This document shows, piece by piece, positions 1 through 6,319 of a DNA stretch of 9,138 bases. The DNA lies in assembly GCA_018657165.1 (NCBI GenBank), contig JABHXS010000120.1:1-9138 (forward strand), written 5' to 3'. The notes below the pieces were generated by a model. It made no database searches and was not told the DNA's origin. It saw nothing but the letters and a program-made list of their open reading frames with translations. Numbering within the stretch: the first letter of the stretch is position 1; each line of letters opens with the position of its first letter. The DNA comes from Nitrosomonadales bacterium (GTDB taxonomy: Bacteria; Pseudomonadota; Gammaproteobacteria; Burkholderiales; Methylophilaceae). The position numbers were made by a program, and so were the translations under genes.

Positions 1-99
1 AAGATCAATGAGCTTGCATCTTTCCGAACAAAATGGGTTATTTGGTTCATTTTGAACATAATCAAATAGCTTTGAACATGTCGGACAATTTTTTTTCAT
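1..99 (-). CDS. yacG: DNA gyrase inhibitor YacG, partial (C-terminus beyond left edge)
   Basis: Small zinc-binding protein; in E. coli the family binds gyrase and inhibits its activity. The 33 visible residues start MKKNCPTCSKLF and contain NNPFCSERCKLIDL. Cysteines at 5, 8, 24 and 28 form the CxxC...CxxxC zinc site, and the PFCSERC-K-IDL block is the family signature. The start at 97-99 is the only plausible one, 7 bp after the zapD stop. No good Shine-Dalgarno is seen, so translational coupling to zapD is likely (inference). It is the last visible gene of a coaE-zapD-yacG cluster, an arrangement common in beta- and gammaproteobacteria. The family is about 60-70 residues long, so roughly half is missing because of the window edge, not a mutation. 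Confidence 0.93.
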   Translation of the reverse strand, partial: MKKNCPTCSKLFDYVQNEPNNPFCSERCKLIDL

Positions 100-106
100 A
101 AAGAAG

Positions 107-847
107 CTATTGTTGGCTTATACCTAATTTAAATTGCACAGTTTTTTTTACTCTAATCTTCCTTGCAAATGAATTAAATTGTACATTAATCAGATATTTG
201 TTCGATGTTAAATTAGGATATACATTAAATTTATTCGCAATTTGTATCTGAACTAAGTCATTCTTATGCAAAGTGTTCAATGGGTAGCTCAGCAAGCCAT
301 CATCATTAGTGCTCATATTTTTTAGAGTTATAGAATCTCTCAGAATAGTTAAATAATCGGTTATGGCAGTAAAGATGGGTCTATAAGGAGCTATTTTTTC
401 CTTAAAATATTTTTTTTTGTTTTTAGCGTTAACTTTTTGTGACCATTGTTGGAGTCGAGGAAGGTCGATACCCACAATGCCGGTTGGGGTTAATGATGCT
501 GTTCTGATTTCTTGTAAAAACTGATCATCACCAAAAAAACTTCCTTGTGGTATGTTGGCTTTCAATAAGACTTTTCTTGTTGTAATTAATTTATTGATTT
601 GATCTGAATTTTTTTTTGTTTTTTTAATTAATGTTTTCTTTGCTATTAATTTATTAAGCTCCTGTGTAATCTCTATTTTTATATCTGACCTAGAGGCTAC
701 CGTACATATATTAAAAAATAATGAAAAGCATGTAAATTCTGAAAAAGGCCCAAATAGGGATATTTGATTATCAAATCTTGTAAATATCTCCTCAATAGAG
801 ATTATCCTTTTAGTTCTTTCATTAAGGGGTAATTCAAATTTATACAT
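107..847 (-). CDS. zapD: Cell division protein ZapD (Z-ring associated, YacF family)
   Basis: Cytoplasmic protein that in E. coli binds the C-terminal tail of FtsZ and bundles protofilaments, stabilising the division ring. At 246 residues it matches the family length (E. coli about 247). It starts MYKFELPLNERTKRI, and the PLNER motif at residues 7-11, followed by a helical region with IEEIF and SLFGPF, is typical. A GIDLPRLQQW-type segment in the middle and a basic, beta-like C-terminus (RKIRVKKTVQFKLG) also fit. It lies between coaE and yacG with spacers of 12 and 7 bp, the conserved context of this family. An AGGA overlapping the coaE stop lies about 10 bases before the ATG. The middle of the protein is rich in Lys and Asn (for example KKTLIKKTKKN), which reflects the AT-rich genome. 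Confidence 0.93.
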   Translation of the reverse strand: MYKFELPLNERTKRIISIEEIFTRFDNQISLFGPFSEFTCFSLFFNICTVASRSDIKIEITQELNKLIAKKTLIKKTKKNSDQINKLITTRKVLLKANIPQGSFFGDDQFLQEIRTASLTPTGIVGIDLPRLQQWSQKVNAKNKKKYFKEKIAPYRPIFTAITDYLTILRDSITLKNMSTNDDGLLSYPLNTLHKNDLVQIQIANKFNVYPNLTSNKYLINVQFNSFARKIRVKKTVQFKLGISQQ

Positions 848-859
848 TAATTCTATATC

Positions 860-1447
860 CTAAAGTAAATTTTTATAATAATTTTCTAATTGGGTTTTAA
901 GATTGTTCATATTTCCATTGTTATATATTACCTTATTAGCTAACGATAATTTTCTATCCCTGCTCATTTGGCTTGCAACAATCTTCTTTACTAAAACCTC
1001 TGAAAGTCCATCTCTTTTTATCACACGCTTAATCTGAGATTTGAGATCACAATCAATTAATAATGATTCAGAAATCAGATTTGTATAATTTTTTGTTTCA
1101 AAAAGCAATGGAACAACTAACACTACAAATTCTTCATGACTTAATTTATTTAATTGGTTTTTACATTCTTCAAAAATAATGGGATGTAAAATTAATTCTA
1201 TTCTTTGTTTTAAGTCTATTGATGAAAACATATCATCCCTTAAATGTTTTCTGTCAAAATTATTATTTTTGTCTAAATATTTATCACCAAAATTTTTTAA
1301 AATTTTATTGTAACCAGGTTCCCCAGCCTTCATAATATTATGCGAAATTTGATCAAGATCTATAATTTTTAGACCCATTTCTTTCAATATATTTGCCGCC
1401 GTACTTTTTCCAGAACCTATGCCACCAGTTAATCCAATGATAAACAT
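860..1447 (-). CDS. coaE: Dephospho-CoA kinase
   Basis: Catalyses the last step of coenzyme A synthesis, ATP-dependent phosphorylation of the 3'-hydroxyl of dephospho-CoA, in the cytoplasm. The 195-residue protein has a Walker A loop GLTGGIGSGKST at residues 5-16. An IIDLDQISH motif follows at about 28-36, where Asp30 and Asp32 correspond to the DAD motif of the family. Further on are HPII in the CoA-binding region and a C-terminal part with RDGLS, SQMSRDRKLSLA and VIYNNG, as expected for the LID and core. An AAAGG about 8 bases before the ATG supports this start. It is the first gene of the minus-strand cluster. In many Betaproteobacteria pilD sits just upstream; here that position holds a divergent gene of unknown function. 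No clear promoter is visible in the 64 bp upstream. Confidence 0.96.
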   Translation of the reverse strand: MFIIGLTGGIGSGKSTAANILKEMGLKIIDLDQISHNIMKAGEPGYNKILKNFGDKYLDKNNNFDRKHLRDDMFSSIDLKQRIELILHPIIFEECKNQLNKLSHEEFVVLVVPLLFETKNYTNLISESLLIDCDLKSQIKRVIKRDGLSEVLVKKIVASQMSRDRKLSLANKVIYNNGNMNNLKTQLENYYKNLL

Positions 1448-1511
1448 AACTAACCTTTAAATTTATTAAACTAACCCCATATTAATGATACTGTTTATAT
1501 GATAACTTATA

Positions 1512-1862
1512 GTGATTGATATGAAAGATAATATAAAAAATACTAAGTTTAGTAACAATGAATTACTTTTGTCGGATGCAGTTGTATGTAAAGTTGAGCT
1601 AGATTTAGGTAAGTGGCTTGAGCAACTGACAGGTGGAAAAGGCTGGGAAATATGGTCTGAGTCTGAAAGCGAACATTATGTTTCTTATCATCTAAAATTT
1701 AAAAGACAAAATGCTGAAGTAACTTTATATCATTCTGGTTATGCAATTGTCTTTATTGATGATAAGTCAGTTTTTGATGGGGATTTAATTGAAAAAAGAA
1801 ATCCTATTGCTAAATTAAGTTATTACAATATCGAAGACGGTGAAAAAATTTCACTTCATTAA
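1512..1862 (+). CDS. Uncharacterised 116-residue protein
   Basis: I do not recognise this protein. It has no signal peptide, membrane segment, cysteine cluster or catalytic motif that I can see. After a polar N-terminus (residues 1-20), residues 25-95 alternate hydrophobic and polar residues, suggesting a small soluble beta-rich domain. Notable parts are LGKWLEQLTGGKGWEIW (about 33-49), SYHLKFKRQNAEVTLYH (about 58-74) and YAIVFIDDKSVFDGD (about 77-91). The start is either GTG at 1512 or ATG at 1521; neither has a Shine-Dalgarno. A TATGAT at 1498-1503 could be a -10 box, which would make the transcript almost leaderless, but no -35 is present. Base composition matches the neighbours. It stands alone between coaE (divergent) and ispB (convergent, 10 bp away). 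The long open frame with ordinary codon use argues that it is real. Confidence 0.72.
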   Translation: MIDMKDNIKNTKFSNNELLLSDAVVCKVELDLGKWLEQLTGGKGWEIWSESESEHYVSYHLKFKRQNAEVTLYHSGYAIVFIDDKSVFDGDLIEKRNPIAKLSYYNIEDGEKISLH

Positions 1863-1872
1863 AGGTTATTCT

Positions 1873-2841
1873 TTAAATTGACCTAGATAACGAGAATCTA
1901 GCGAGTTTTAATATACTCTCTTGATAGTCCTTATTATGATTTCCATCAAGAAGCCCCTCTATTTTATCAAGATGTTTCTTTGCAATTTCTTTGATTTCAT
2001 CAATCGCACCACTTTTTTGTATAAGCGAAGCAATGCTGGGTAAATAATTAATATCACCCGTTTTAATTGCATTGGTTAAGATTTTTTTATCCTTACTGTT
2101 TGACATTTTCATTGTGAGGATTAAAGGAAGAGTTACCTTTCCCTCTCTGAGGTCGTCACCTATATTCTTTCCAATCTCATTTGAATTACCAGAATAATCT
2201 AAAATATCATCTGCTAATTGAAAGATAATGCCAAAATGTTTTCCTATCGCAGAGTATAGTTGAGCTTGGTTTTGGTCTTTTTTATTTATAATTGCTGCAA
2301 TTTTTCCGCATGCCTCAAATAACTTTGCCGTTTTAAAGTCGATAACTTCAAAATACTGCATTTCATTGACCTGAGGGTTATGACTATTGATTAATTGCAA
2401 CACCTCACCCTCAGATATCTTATTTGTGGCATCAGCAAGAACTTTCATTATTTTCATATTATCTATGCTGACCATCATTTGAAATGAGCGAGAGTATAAA
2501 AAATCACCAACTAAAATACTTGCTGAATTTCCAAAAACAGCATTCGCAGTTTGAATATTCCTCCTTTTTATTGACTGATCAACAACATCGTCATGAAGGA
2601 GGGTCGCTGTATGGATAAATTCTATGATAGCCGCTACATTATGATTCGACTCTCTAATTTCGCCATCTAGGCCTGCTAGTAATAAGTGGAAAATAGGACG
2701 CATTTTTTTCCCTCCACTATTTAAAATATACGTTGAAATCTGATTAATAACTGGAATATCAGAACTTAGATGGGTTTTAATTACTTTATCTACATAATTA
2801 AGGTGGTCGTGGATGGGTAATGTGATTTCTTTGAGGTTCAC
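1873..2841 (-). CDS. ispB: Polyprenyl (probably octaprenyl) diphosphate synthase
   Basis: Trans-prenyltransferase that extends farnesyl diphosphate with isopentenyl diphosphate to make the ubiquinone side chain. The 322 residues match E. coli IspB (323). The substrate-binding GGKKMRP is at 43-49, the first Asp-rich motif HDDVVD at 83-88 and the second DDILD at 211-215. The stretch NAVFGNSASILVGDF (about 100-114) and FQMM are characteristic of IspB rather than of short-chain GGPP or FPP synthases. Product length (C40) is inferred from similarity. The start is GTG at 2839-2841; an in-frame TAG 15 bases upstream excludes a longer protein, and the next Met would remove conserved residues. No Shine-Dalgarno is visible. 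ispB divergent from rplU is a conserved arrangement in Proteobacteria. Confidence 0.95.
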   Translation of the reverse strand: MNLKEITLPIHDHLNYVDKVIKTHLSSDIPVINQISTYILNSGGKKMRPIFHLLLAGLDGEIRESNHNVAAIIEFIHTATLLHDDVVDQSIKRRNIQTANAVFGNSASILVGDFLYSRSFQMMVSIDNMKIMKVLADATNKISEGEVLQLINSHNPQVNEMQYFEVIDFKTAKLFEACGKIAAIINKKDQNQAQLYSAIGKHFGIIFQLADDILDYSGNSNEIGKNIGDDLREGKVTLPLILTMKMSNSKDKKILTNAIKTGDINYLPSIASLIQKSGAIDEIKEIAKKHLDKIEGLLDGNHNKDYQESILKLARFSLSRSI

Positions 2842-2874
2842 TATGCTTTTTGTAATCTACTTGTGTATGGATAA

Positions 2875-2883
2875 ATTTTAACA
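2875..2883 (-). promoter_or_regulatory. Possible extended -10 promoter for ispB
   Basis: On the minus strand the sequence reads TGTTAAAAT: an extended -10 (TGn) followed by TAAAAT, which matches TATAAT at five of six positions. No good -35 at the proper distance is seen, which fits an extended -10 promoter. Transcription would begin near 2868 and give a leader of about 27 bases. Such AT-rich matches occur by chance in this genome, so support is modest. Confidence 0.4.
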
Positions 2884-2960
2884 TACGTTAATTAAATGAG
2901 TGGATGTAAATAGATTCTTTTGTATGGCGCTTGAAAATTAAAACAAAGCATGCCAATTAA

Positions 2961-2989
2961 TTGATAAATTATTATTTTTTCAGTATAAT
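2961..2989 (+). promoter_or_regulatory. Sigma-70 promoter of rplU-rpmA
   Basis: TTGATA (2961-2966) and a perfect TATAAT (2984-2989) are separated by exactly 17 bases, a near-consensus housekeeping promoter. Transcription would start near 2996, leaving a leader of about 28 bases. This position shows that an open frame reading from 2961 into rplU is not all coding, because its first codon is the -35 box. A strong constitutive promoter fits ribosomal protein genes. Confidence 0.85.
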
Positions 2990-3010
2990 CGCGTGTCTAT
3001 TTAAAGATAT

Positions 3011-3015
3011 AAAGG
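3011..3015 (+). promoter_or_regulatory. Ribosome binding site that decides the rplU start
   Basis: AAAGG lies 8 bases before the ATG at 3024. It selects that codon over the longer open frame, whose upstream in-frame codons overlap the promoter. Confidence 0.7.
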
Positions 3016-3023
3016 TTGCTCTG

Positions 3024-3338
3024 ATGTATGCGTTGATTAAGACTGGTGGTAAACAATTTAAAGTTACAGAGGGTCAGCTTCTTAAGGTTGAAAAACTAAG
3101 CGCTGAAGTTGGTAAAACTTACAATATAGATGATGTTCTATCTGTTATTGATGGAGAAAAGGTCACTATCGGGACCCCTCTGGTAAAAGGTGCGGTTGTA
3201 AATACGACTATTGTCTCTCATGGAAGGGGAGAAAAGGTTAAAATATTTAAGATGAATAGAAGAAAGCATTATAAAAAATCTCAAGGGCATAGGCAAAGCT
3301 TTACAGAAATTAAGATTGACAAAATAATAGTTAAATAA
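3024..3338 (+). CDS. rplU: 50S ribosomal protein L21 (bL21)
   Basis: Component of the large ribosomal subunit that contacts 23S rRNA. From ATG 3024 the protein is 104 residues, the usual bL21 length, and begins MYALIKTGGKQFKVTEGQ, the family's N-terminal signature. The C-terminal KIFKMNRRKHYKKSQGHRQ region is the characteristic basic bL21 motif that contacts RNA. The open frame extends 21 codons upstream, but those codons overlap the promoter and the expected transcription start, and the canonical protein begins at this Met. rpmA follows after 13 bp, the universal rplU-rpmA pair. Both are likely co-transcribed from the promoter at 2961-2989. Confidence 0.98.
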   Translation: MYALIKTGGKQFKVTEGQLLKVEKLSAEVGKTYNIDDVLSVIDGEKVTIGTPLVKGAVVNTTIVSHGRGEKVKIFKMNRRKHYKKSQGHRQSFTEIKIDKIIVK

Positions 3339-3351
3339 GGAACTTTTATAA

Positions 3352-3609
3352 ATGGCACATAAAAAAGCAGGCGGTAGTTCCAGGAATGGAAGAGACTCAG
3401 AATCTAAAAGGTTAGGCCTAAAGATATTTGGCGATCAGCATGTCAAAGCGGGCGGAATAATTTTAAGGCAACGAGGAACAAAAATGCATCCAGGAGAAAA
3501 CGTTGGGTTGGGTAAGGATCACACCTTATTTGCTAAGGTGGCTGGTAAGGTAAGTTTTACAACGAAAGGTGCTTTGAAGAGAAGGTTAGTGAACGTATTA
3601 CCTTCCTAA
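3352..3609 (+). CDS. rpmA: 50S ribosomal protein L27 (bL27)
   Basis: Large-subunit protein whose N-terminal tail reaches towards the peptidyl transferase centre. The 85 residues begin MAHKKAGGSSRNGRDSESK, the classic bL27 tail, followed by RLGLKIFGDQHVKAGGIILRQRGTK (two parts of one conserved block) and HPGENVGLGKDHTLFA. There is no N-terminal extension of the kind cleaved in Firmicutes. An AAGGA about 9 bases before the ATG supports the start. A strong terminator follows 21 bp after the stop, so rplU-rpmA can form a transcript of its own. Confidence 0.98.
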   Translation: MAHKKAGGSSRNGRDSESKRLGLKIFGDQHVKAGGIILRQRGTKMHPGENVGLGKDHTLFAKVAGKVSFTTKGALKRRLVNVLPS

Positions 3610-3630
3610 GATTTTAAATAATTTAAATTA

Positions 3631-3658
3631 AAGCCCTGTCAGTAGATAGGGCTTTTTT
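3631..3658 (+). terminator. Strong rho-independent terminator after rpmA
   Basis: The arms AAGCCCTGTC (3631-3640) and GATAGGGCTT (3645-3654) form a 10-bp stem with one G-U pair and a 4-base loop (AGTA). They are followed directly by a run of six T (3653-3658). It lies between rpmA and obgE, with only 15 bp from the end of the T tract to the obgE start. Any transcription of obgE from the rplU promoter must read through it. Confidence 0.9.
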
Positions 3659-3673
3659 GTTTGGTGGTATCTG

Positions 3674-4678
3674 ATGAAGTTTATTGATGAAGCAACTATT
3701 AATATTTATGCTGGTGACGGAGGGAATGGCATTGCTACCTTTAGAAGAGAAAAATATGAGCCTATGGGAGGCCCCAATGGAGGAGATGGCGGAAGAGGCG
3801 GTAGTATTTATTTTGAGGCAGATGAAAATGTTAATACTCTTATAGATTTTAGGTATGTAAAAAATTATAGGGCTCAAAGGGGTGAGAATGGAAAAAGCTC
3901 AGAATGTTATGGTGCAGGGGGATCAGACTTAATCCTAAAAGTTCCTGTAGGGACTCTTATTACCGAAAGACAAACAGGTCAAATTTTTGCTGATTTTAAT
4001 CAGCATGGTATTAAGATGCTTGTGGCAAAAGGTGGTAAGGGAGGTTTAGGCAATGTTCATTTTAAATCAAGTACAAATAGGGCTCCAAGACAATTTACAG
4101 AAGGAGAGCCAGGTCAAGAATTTGAGTTATATTTAGAGTTGAAGGTATTGGCAGATGTAGGGTTATTAGGAATGCCTAATGCTGGAAAATCTTCTTTAAT
4201 ACGACAAGTTTCAGCTGCAAAACCCAAGATTGCTGATTATCCATTTACAACATTACAGCCAAACCTTGGCGTAGTGAAAGTTTACGATCAAAAAAGTTTT
4301 GTAATGGCAGATGTTCCTGGATTGATTGAAGGAGCTTCAGATGGGCATGGTTTGGGGCATCAATTTTTAAGGCACCTATCAAGAACAAAAATATTATTGC
4401 ACCTAGTTGATATTGCGCCATATGATGAAAAATTAGACCCGGTAGATGAAGTAAAAAAAATTATTAATGAATTAAAAAAATATGATGAAGTATTATTTAA
4501 AAAACCAAGATGGTTAATATTAAATAAAATTGATTTAGTCGATGATATTGATCAGATTAAAGATAGAATTATTAAGGAGTTAAAGTGGGATGCGCCAATT
4601 TTTACAATATCAGCTATTAATGGAAAAGGTTGTAAAGACTTAATTAGGAAAATTATGAAACATATAGACGCTTTATAA
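3674..4678 (+). CDS. obgE: Obg family GTPase (ribosome assembly, CgtA)
   Basis: Essential GTPase that acts in 50S subunit maturation. Of 334 residues, the N-terminal glycine-rich Obg fold occupies about 1-158 (GDGGNG, GGPNGGDGGRGGS, GKGGLGN). The GTPase domain is at about 159-334: G1 GMPNAGKSS at 166-174, switch I FTT at 191-193, G3 DVPG at 213-216, G4 NKID at 284-287 and G5 SAI at 313-315. The protein ends about 20 residues after G5, so it lacks the acidic C-terminal tail of E. coli ObgE (390 residues). GGTGG at 3663-3667 lies 6 bases before the ATG. It follows rplU-rpmA as in most bacteria but is separated from them by a terminator, and proB starts 5 bp after its stop. Confidence 0.97.
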   Translation: MKFIDEATINIYAGDGGNGIATFRREKYEPMGGPNGGDGGRGGSIYFEADENVNTLIDFRYVKNYRAQRGENGKSSECYGAGGSDLILKVPVGTLITERQTGQIFADFNQHGIKMLVAKGGKGGLGNVHFKSSTNRAPRQFTEGEPGQEFELYLELKVLADVGLLGMPNAGKSSLIRQVSAAKPKIADYPFTTLQPNLGVVKVYDQKSFVMADVPGLIEGASDGHGLGHQFLRHLSRTKILLHLVDIAPYDEKLDPVDEVKKIINELKKYDEVLFKKPRWLILNKIDLVDDIDQIKDRIIKELKWDAPIFTISAINGKGCKDLIRKIMKHIDAL

Positions 4679-4683
4679 AAATT

Positions 4684-5802
4684 ATGAAAAAGCTTAAATT
4701 TTCAGAATCAAAAAAAATCGTAATTAAAGTTGGCACTAGCACAATAACTAATAATGTTGGATTTGATAAAGAGTTTTTAATTAAATTATCTTCTGAGGTC
4801 ACTAGGTGGATAGATAGTGGGGTTGGTGTTGTTATTGTTTCTAGCGGGGCAATTTTTGCAGGCCTTAAAAGACTTGAAGTTATAACTAAACCAAGCGCCT
4901 TAAGCGAGCTTCAAGCTGCAGCTGCAGTTGGTCAAATGGATTTGGCGCAAGTATATAAAGATGTATTTATGCAAAATAATAAAATTGCAGCCCAAGTCTT
5001 GTTAACTCATGATGATCTTAGTGACAGAAAAAGATATTTAAATGCCAGGTCAACGATTAATAATTTAATTGGTAGAGGGGTGGTTCCAATTATTAATGAA
5101 AATGATACGGTTTCAACTGATGAAATACGATTTGGTGATAATGATAATCTTGCAGCTATGGTGGCTAATTTAATCGAGGCAGATTACCTACTTTTGTTAA
5201 CTGATCAAGAAGGTTTGTTTTCTGATGATCCTACGATTGATCAGAATGCCTCCTTAATAGAAAAAGCTTTTACTGATGATAAGAAACTAGATTTATTGGC
5301 AAAAAAAACAGCTTCAACATATGGCACAGGAGGTATGGTGACAAAAATTGAAGCTGCTCGAAGGGCTTCTTTGAGCGGGACACATACGATAATTGCAAAT
5401 GGTAAAATTAATGAAACATTATTTAAGATATTTAATGATAAATCTGTCGGTACTTTCTTAGAATCAAGGCTTGAAAAGAAATTGGCAAAGAAAAAATGGT
5501 TGGCAGATAACCTAAGAACTTGTGGGAGATTGATATTGGATAAGGGTGCATCCATAGCTATATTAGAGAAGGGTAAAAGCTTGCTTCCTGTAGGTGTTTT
5601 AGAAGTGGAAGGAAAGTTTGAGCGAGGAGAGGTTGTGGTCTGTATTGATCATATGGGTATGGAGATAGCTAAAGGGCTCGTTAATTATAGCTCAGATGAA
5701 TCAAAAAAGATTTGTGGGATTTCAAGTAATGAAATTGAATCTGTATTAGGTTTTGTTAATGAAGTTAATATAATTCATAGAGATAATCTTGTAGTTCTGT
5801 AA
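4684..5802 (+). CDS. proB: Glutamate 5-kinase
   Basis: First enzyme of proline synthesis: phosphorylates glutamate to gamma-glutamyl phosphate, and in studied enzymes is feedback-inhibited by proline. Of 372 residues, the amino acid kinase domain spans about 9-260, with KVGTST at 15-20 (Lys15), VSSGA at 52-56, INEND at 137-141, FGDND at 150-154 and TGGM with Lys221 at 215-221. A C-terminal PUA domain covers about 275-365. It is full length compared with E. coli ProB (367). The start follows the obgE stop by 5 bp without a Shine-Dalgarno, suggesting coupling to obgE translation. The obgE-proB pair is characteristic of Betaproteobacteria. proA is not in this window. Confidence 0.97.
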   Translation: MKKLKFSESKKIVIKVGTSTITNNVGFDKEFLIKLSSEVTRWIDSGVGVVIVSSGAIFAGLKRLEVITKPSALSELQAAAAVGQMDLAQVYKDVFMQNNKIAAQVLLTHDDLSDRKRYLNARSTINNLIGRGVVPIINENDTVSTDEIRFGDNDNLAAMVANLIEADYLLLLTDQEGLFSDDPTIDQNASLIEKAFTDDKKLDLLAKKTASTYGTGGMVTKIEAARRASLSGTHTIIANGKINETLFKIFNDKSVGTFLESRLEKKLAKKKWLADNLRTCGRLILDKGASIAILEKGKSLLPVGVLEVEGKFERGEVVVCIDHMGMEIAKGLVNYSSDESKKICGISSNEIESVLGFVNEVNIIHRDNLVVL

Positions 5803-5808
5803 TATTTT

Positions 5809-5814
5809 AGGAGG
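5809..5814 (+). promoter_or_regulatory. Consensus Shine-Dalgarno of purE
   Basis: A perfect AGGAGG lies 5 bases before the purE ATG at 5820. It is the strongest ribosome binding site in the window and contrasts with the absent or weak sites of proB, purK, ispB and murJ, suggesting that purE is translated independently within the shared transcript. Confidence 0.85.
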
Positions 5815-5819
5815 AGAAA

Positions 5820-6314
5820 ATGAATAAAGAAAAAGCAATTGTTGCGATTGTAATGGGGTCAGAAAGTGACTGGCCTACGATGAAGCATGCTGCGACAGTT
5901 TTTGATGATTTCGGAATAAATTATAAGGCTGAGGTTGTTTCAGCTCATAGAACTCCTGATCTGATGTATACATTTGCGAGTGATGCAGAAGCTAATGGTT
6001 TCAAGGTTATTATTGCAGGAGCTGGCGGCGCAGCCCACCTACCGGGAATGATAGCCTCAAAAACAAATCTTCCAGTATTGGGAGTACCTGTAAAAACAAC
6101 ATATTTAGAAGGTAAAGATTCATTGCTTTCTATTGTGCAAATGCCGAAGGGTGTTCCTGTTGCAACATTTGCGATCGGGGAGGCAGGGGCCTACAATGCT
6201 GCACTTTTTGTAGTGAGATTGCTTTCAGAGTCTAGTCAAGATCTTAAAAATAAGCTAGATAATTTTAAAAAATCTCAAGAGCAAAAAGTTCATAACATGA
6301 AATTAGAAAGCTAA
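5820..6314 (+). CDS. purE: N5-carboxyaminoimidazole ribonucleotide mutase (class I PurE)
   Basis: Converts N5-CAIR to CAIR in de novo purine synthesis, using the product of PurK. The 164 residues carry the class I motifs: MGSESDWPTM at 12-21 (phosphate binding), SAHRTP at 41-46 with the catalytic His43, AGGAAHLPGM at 68-77 and a conserved GVPVATFAIGEAGAYNAAL at 111-129. The presence of purK immediately downstream supports the N5-CAIR mutase type rather than the AIR carboxylase type. The spacer after proB is only 17 bp and holds just the ribosome binding site, so purE most likely shares the obgE-proB transcript. The gene ends with tandem stops TAATAA, 5 bp before purK. Confidence 0.97.
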   Translation: MNKEKAIVAIVMGSESDWPTMKHAATVFDDFGINYKAEVVSAHRTPDLMYTFASDAEANGFKVIIAGAGGAAHLPGMIASKTNLPVLGVPVKTTYLEGKDSLLSIVQMPKGVPVATFAIGEAGAYNAALFVVRLLSESSQDLKNKLDNFKKSQEQKVHNMKLES

Positions 6315-6319
6315 TAAAT

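Noticed and set aside
1859..1876. TTAAAG / CTTTAA hairpin between the 116-residue gene and ispB as a bidirectional terminator
   Set aside because: The stem is only 6 bp and mostly A-T, and no T run follows on either strand, so it is not convincing as an intrinsic terminator.
2961..3023. A 21-codon N-terminal extension of rplU
   Set aside because: It overlaps the -35 and -10 boxes and the predicted transcript start, and canonical bL21 begins at the Met at 3024 with a ribosome binding site 8 bases upstream.
3613..3648. A promoter for obgE in the AT-rich stretch or hairpin after rpmA
   Set aside because: TTTAAA-type and TAGATA hexamers exist, but none has a partner box at proper spacing; AT-rich sequence gives such matches by chance.
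3623..3877. Minus-strand open frame of 84 codons
   Set aside because: It lies antisense to obgE and the rpmA terminator, and its sequence has no recognisable family features; it is a shadow of the Obg gene.
4914..4928. Short GCTGCA repeat in proB
   Set aside because: It encodes Gln-Ala-Ala-Ala in a conserved part of the kinase domain and is explained by the protein sequence.
5241..5555. Minus-strand open frame of 104 codons
   Set aside because: It is entirely antisense to the conserved proB gene, with no ribosome binding site or family signature.
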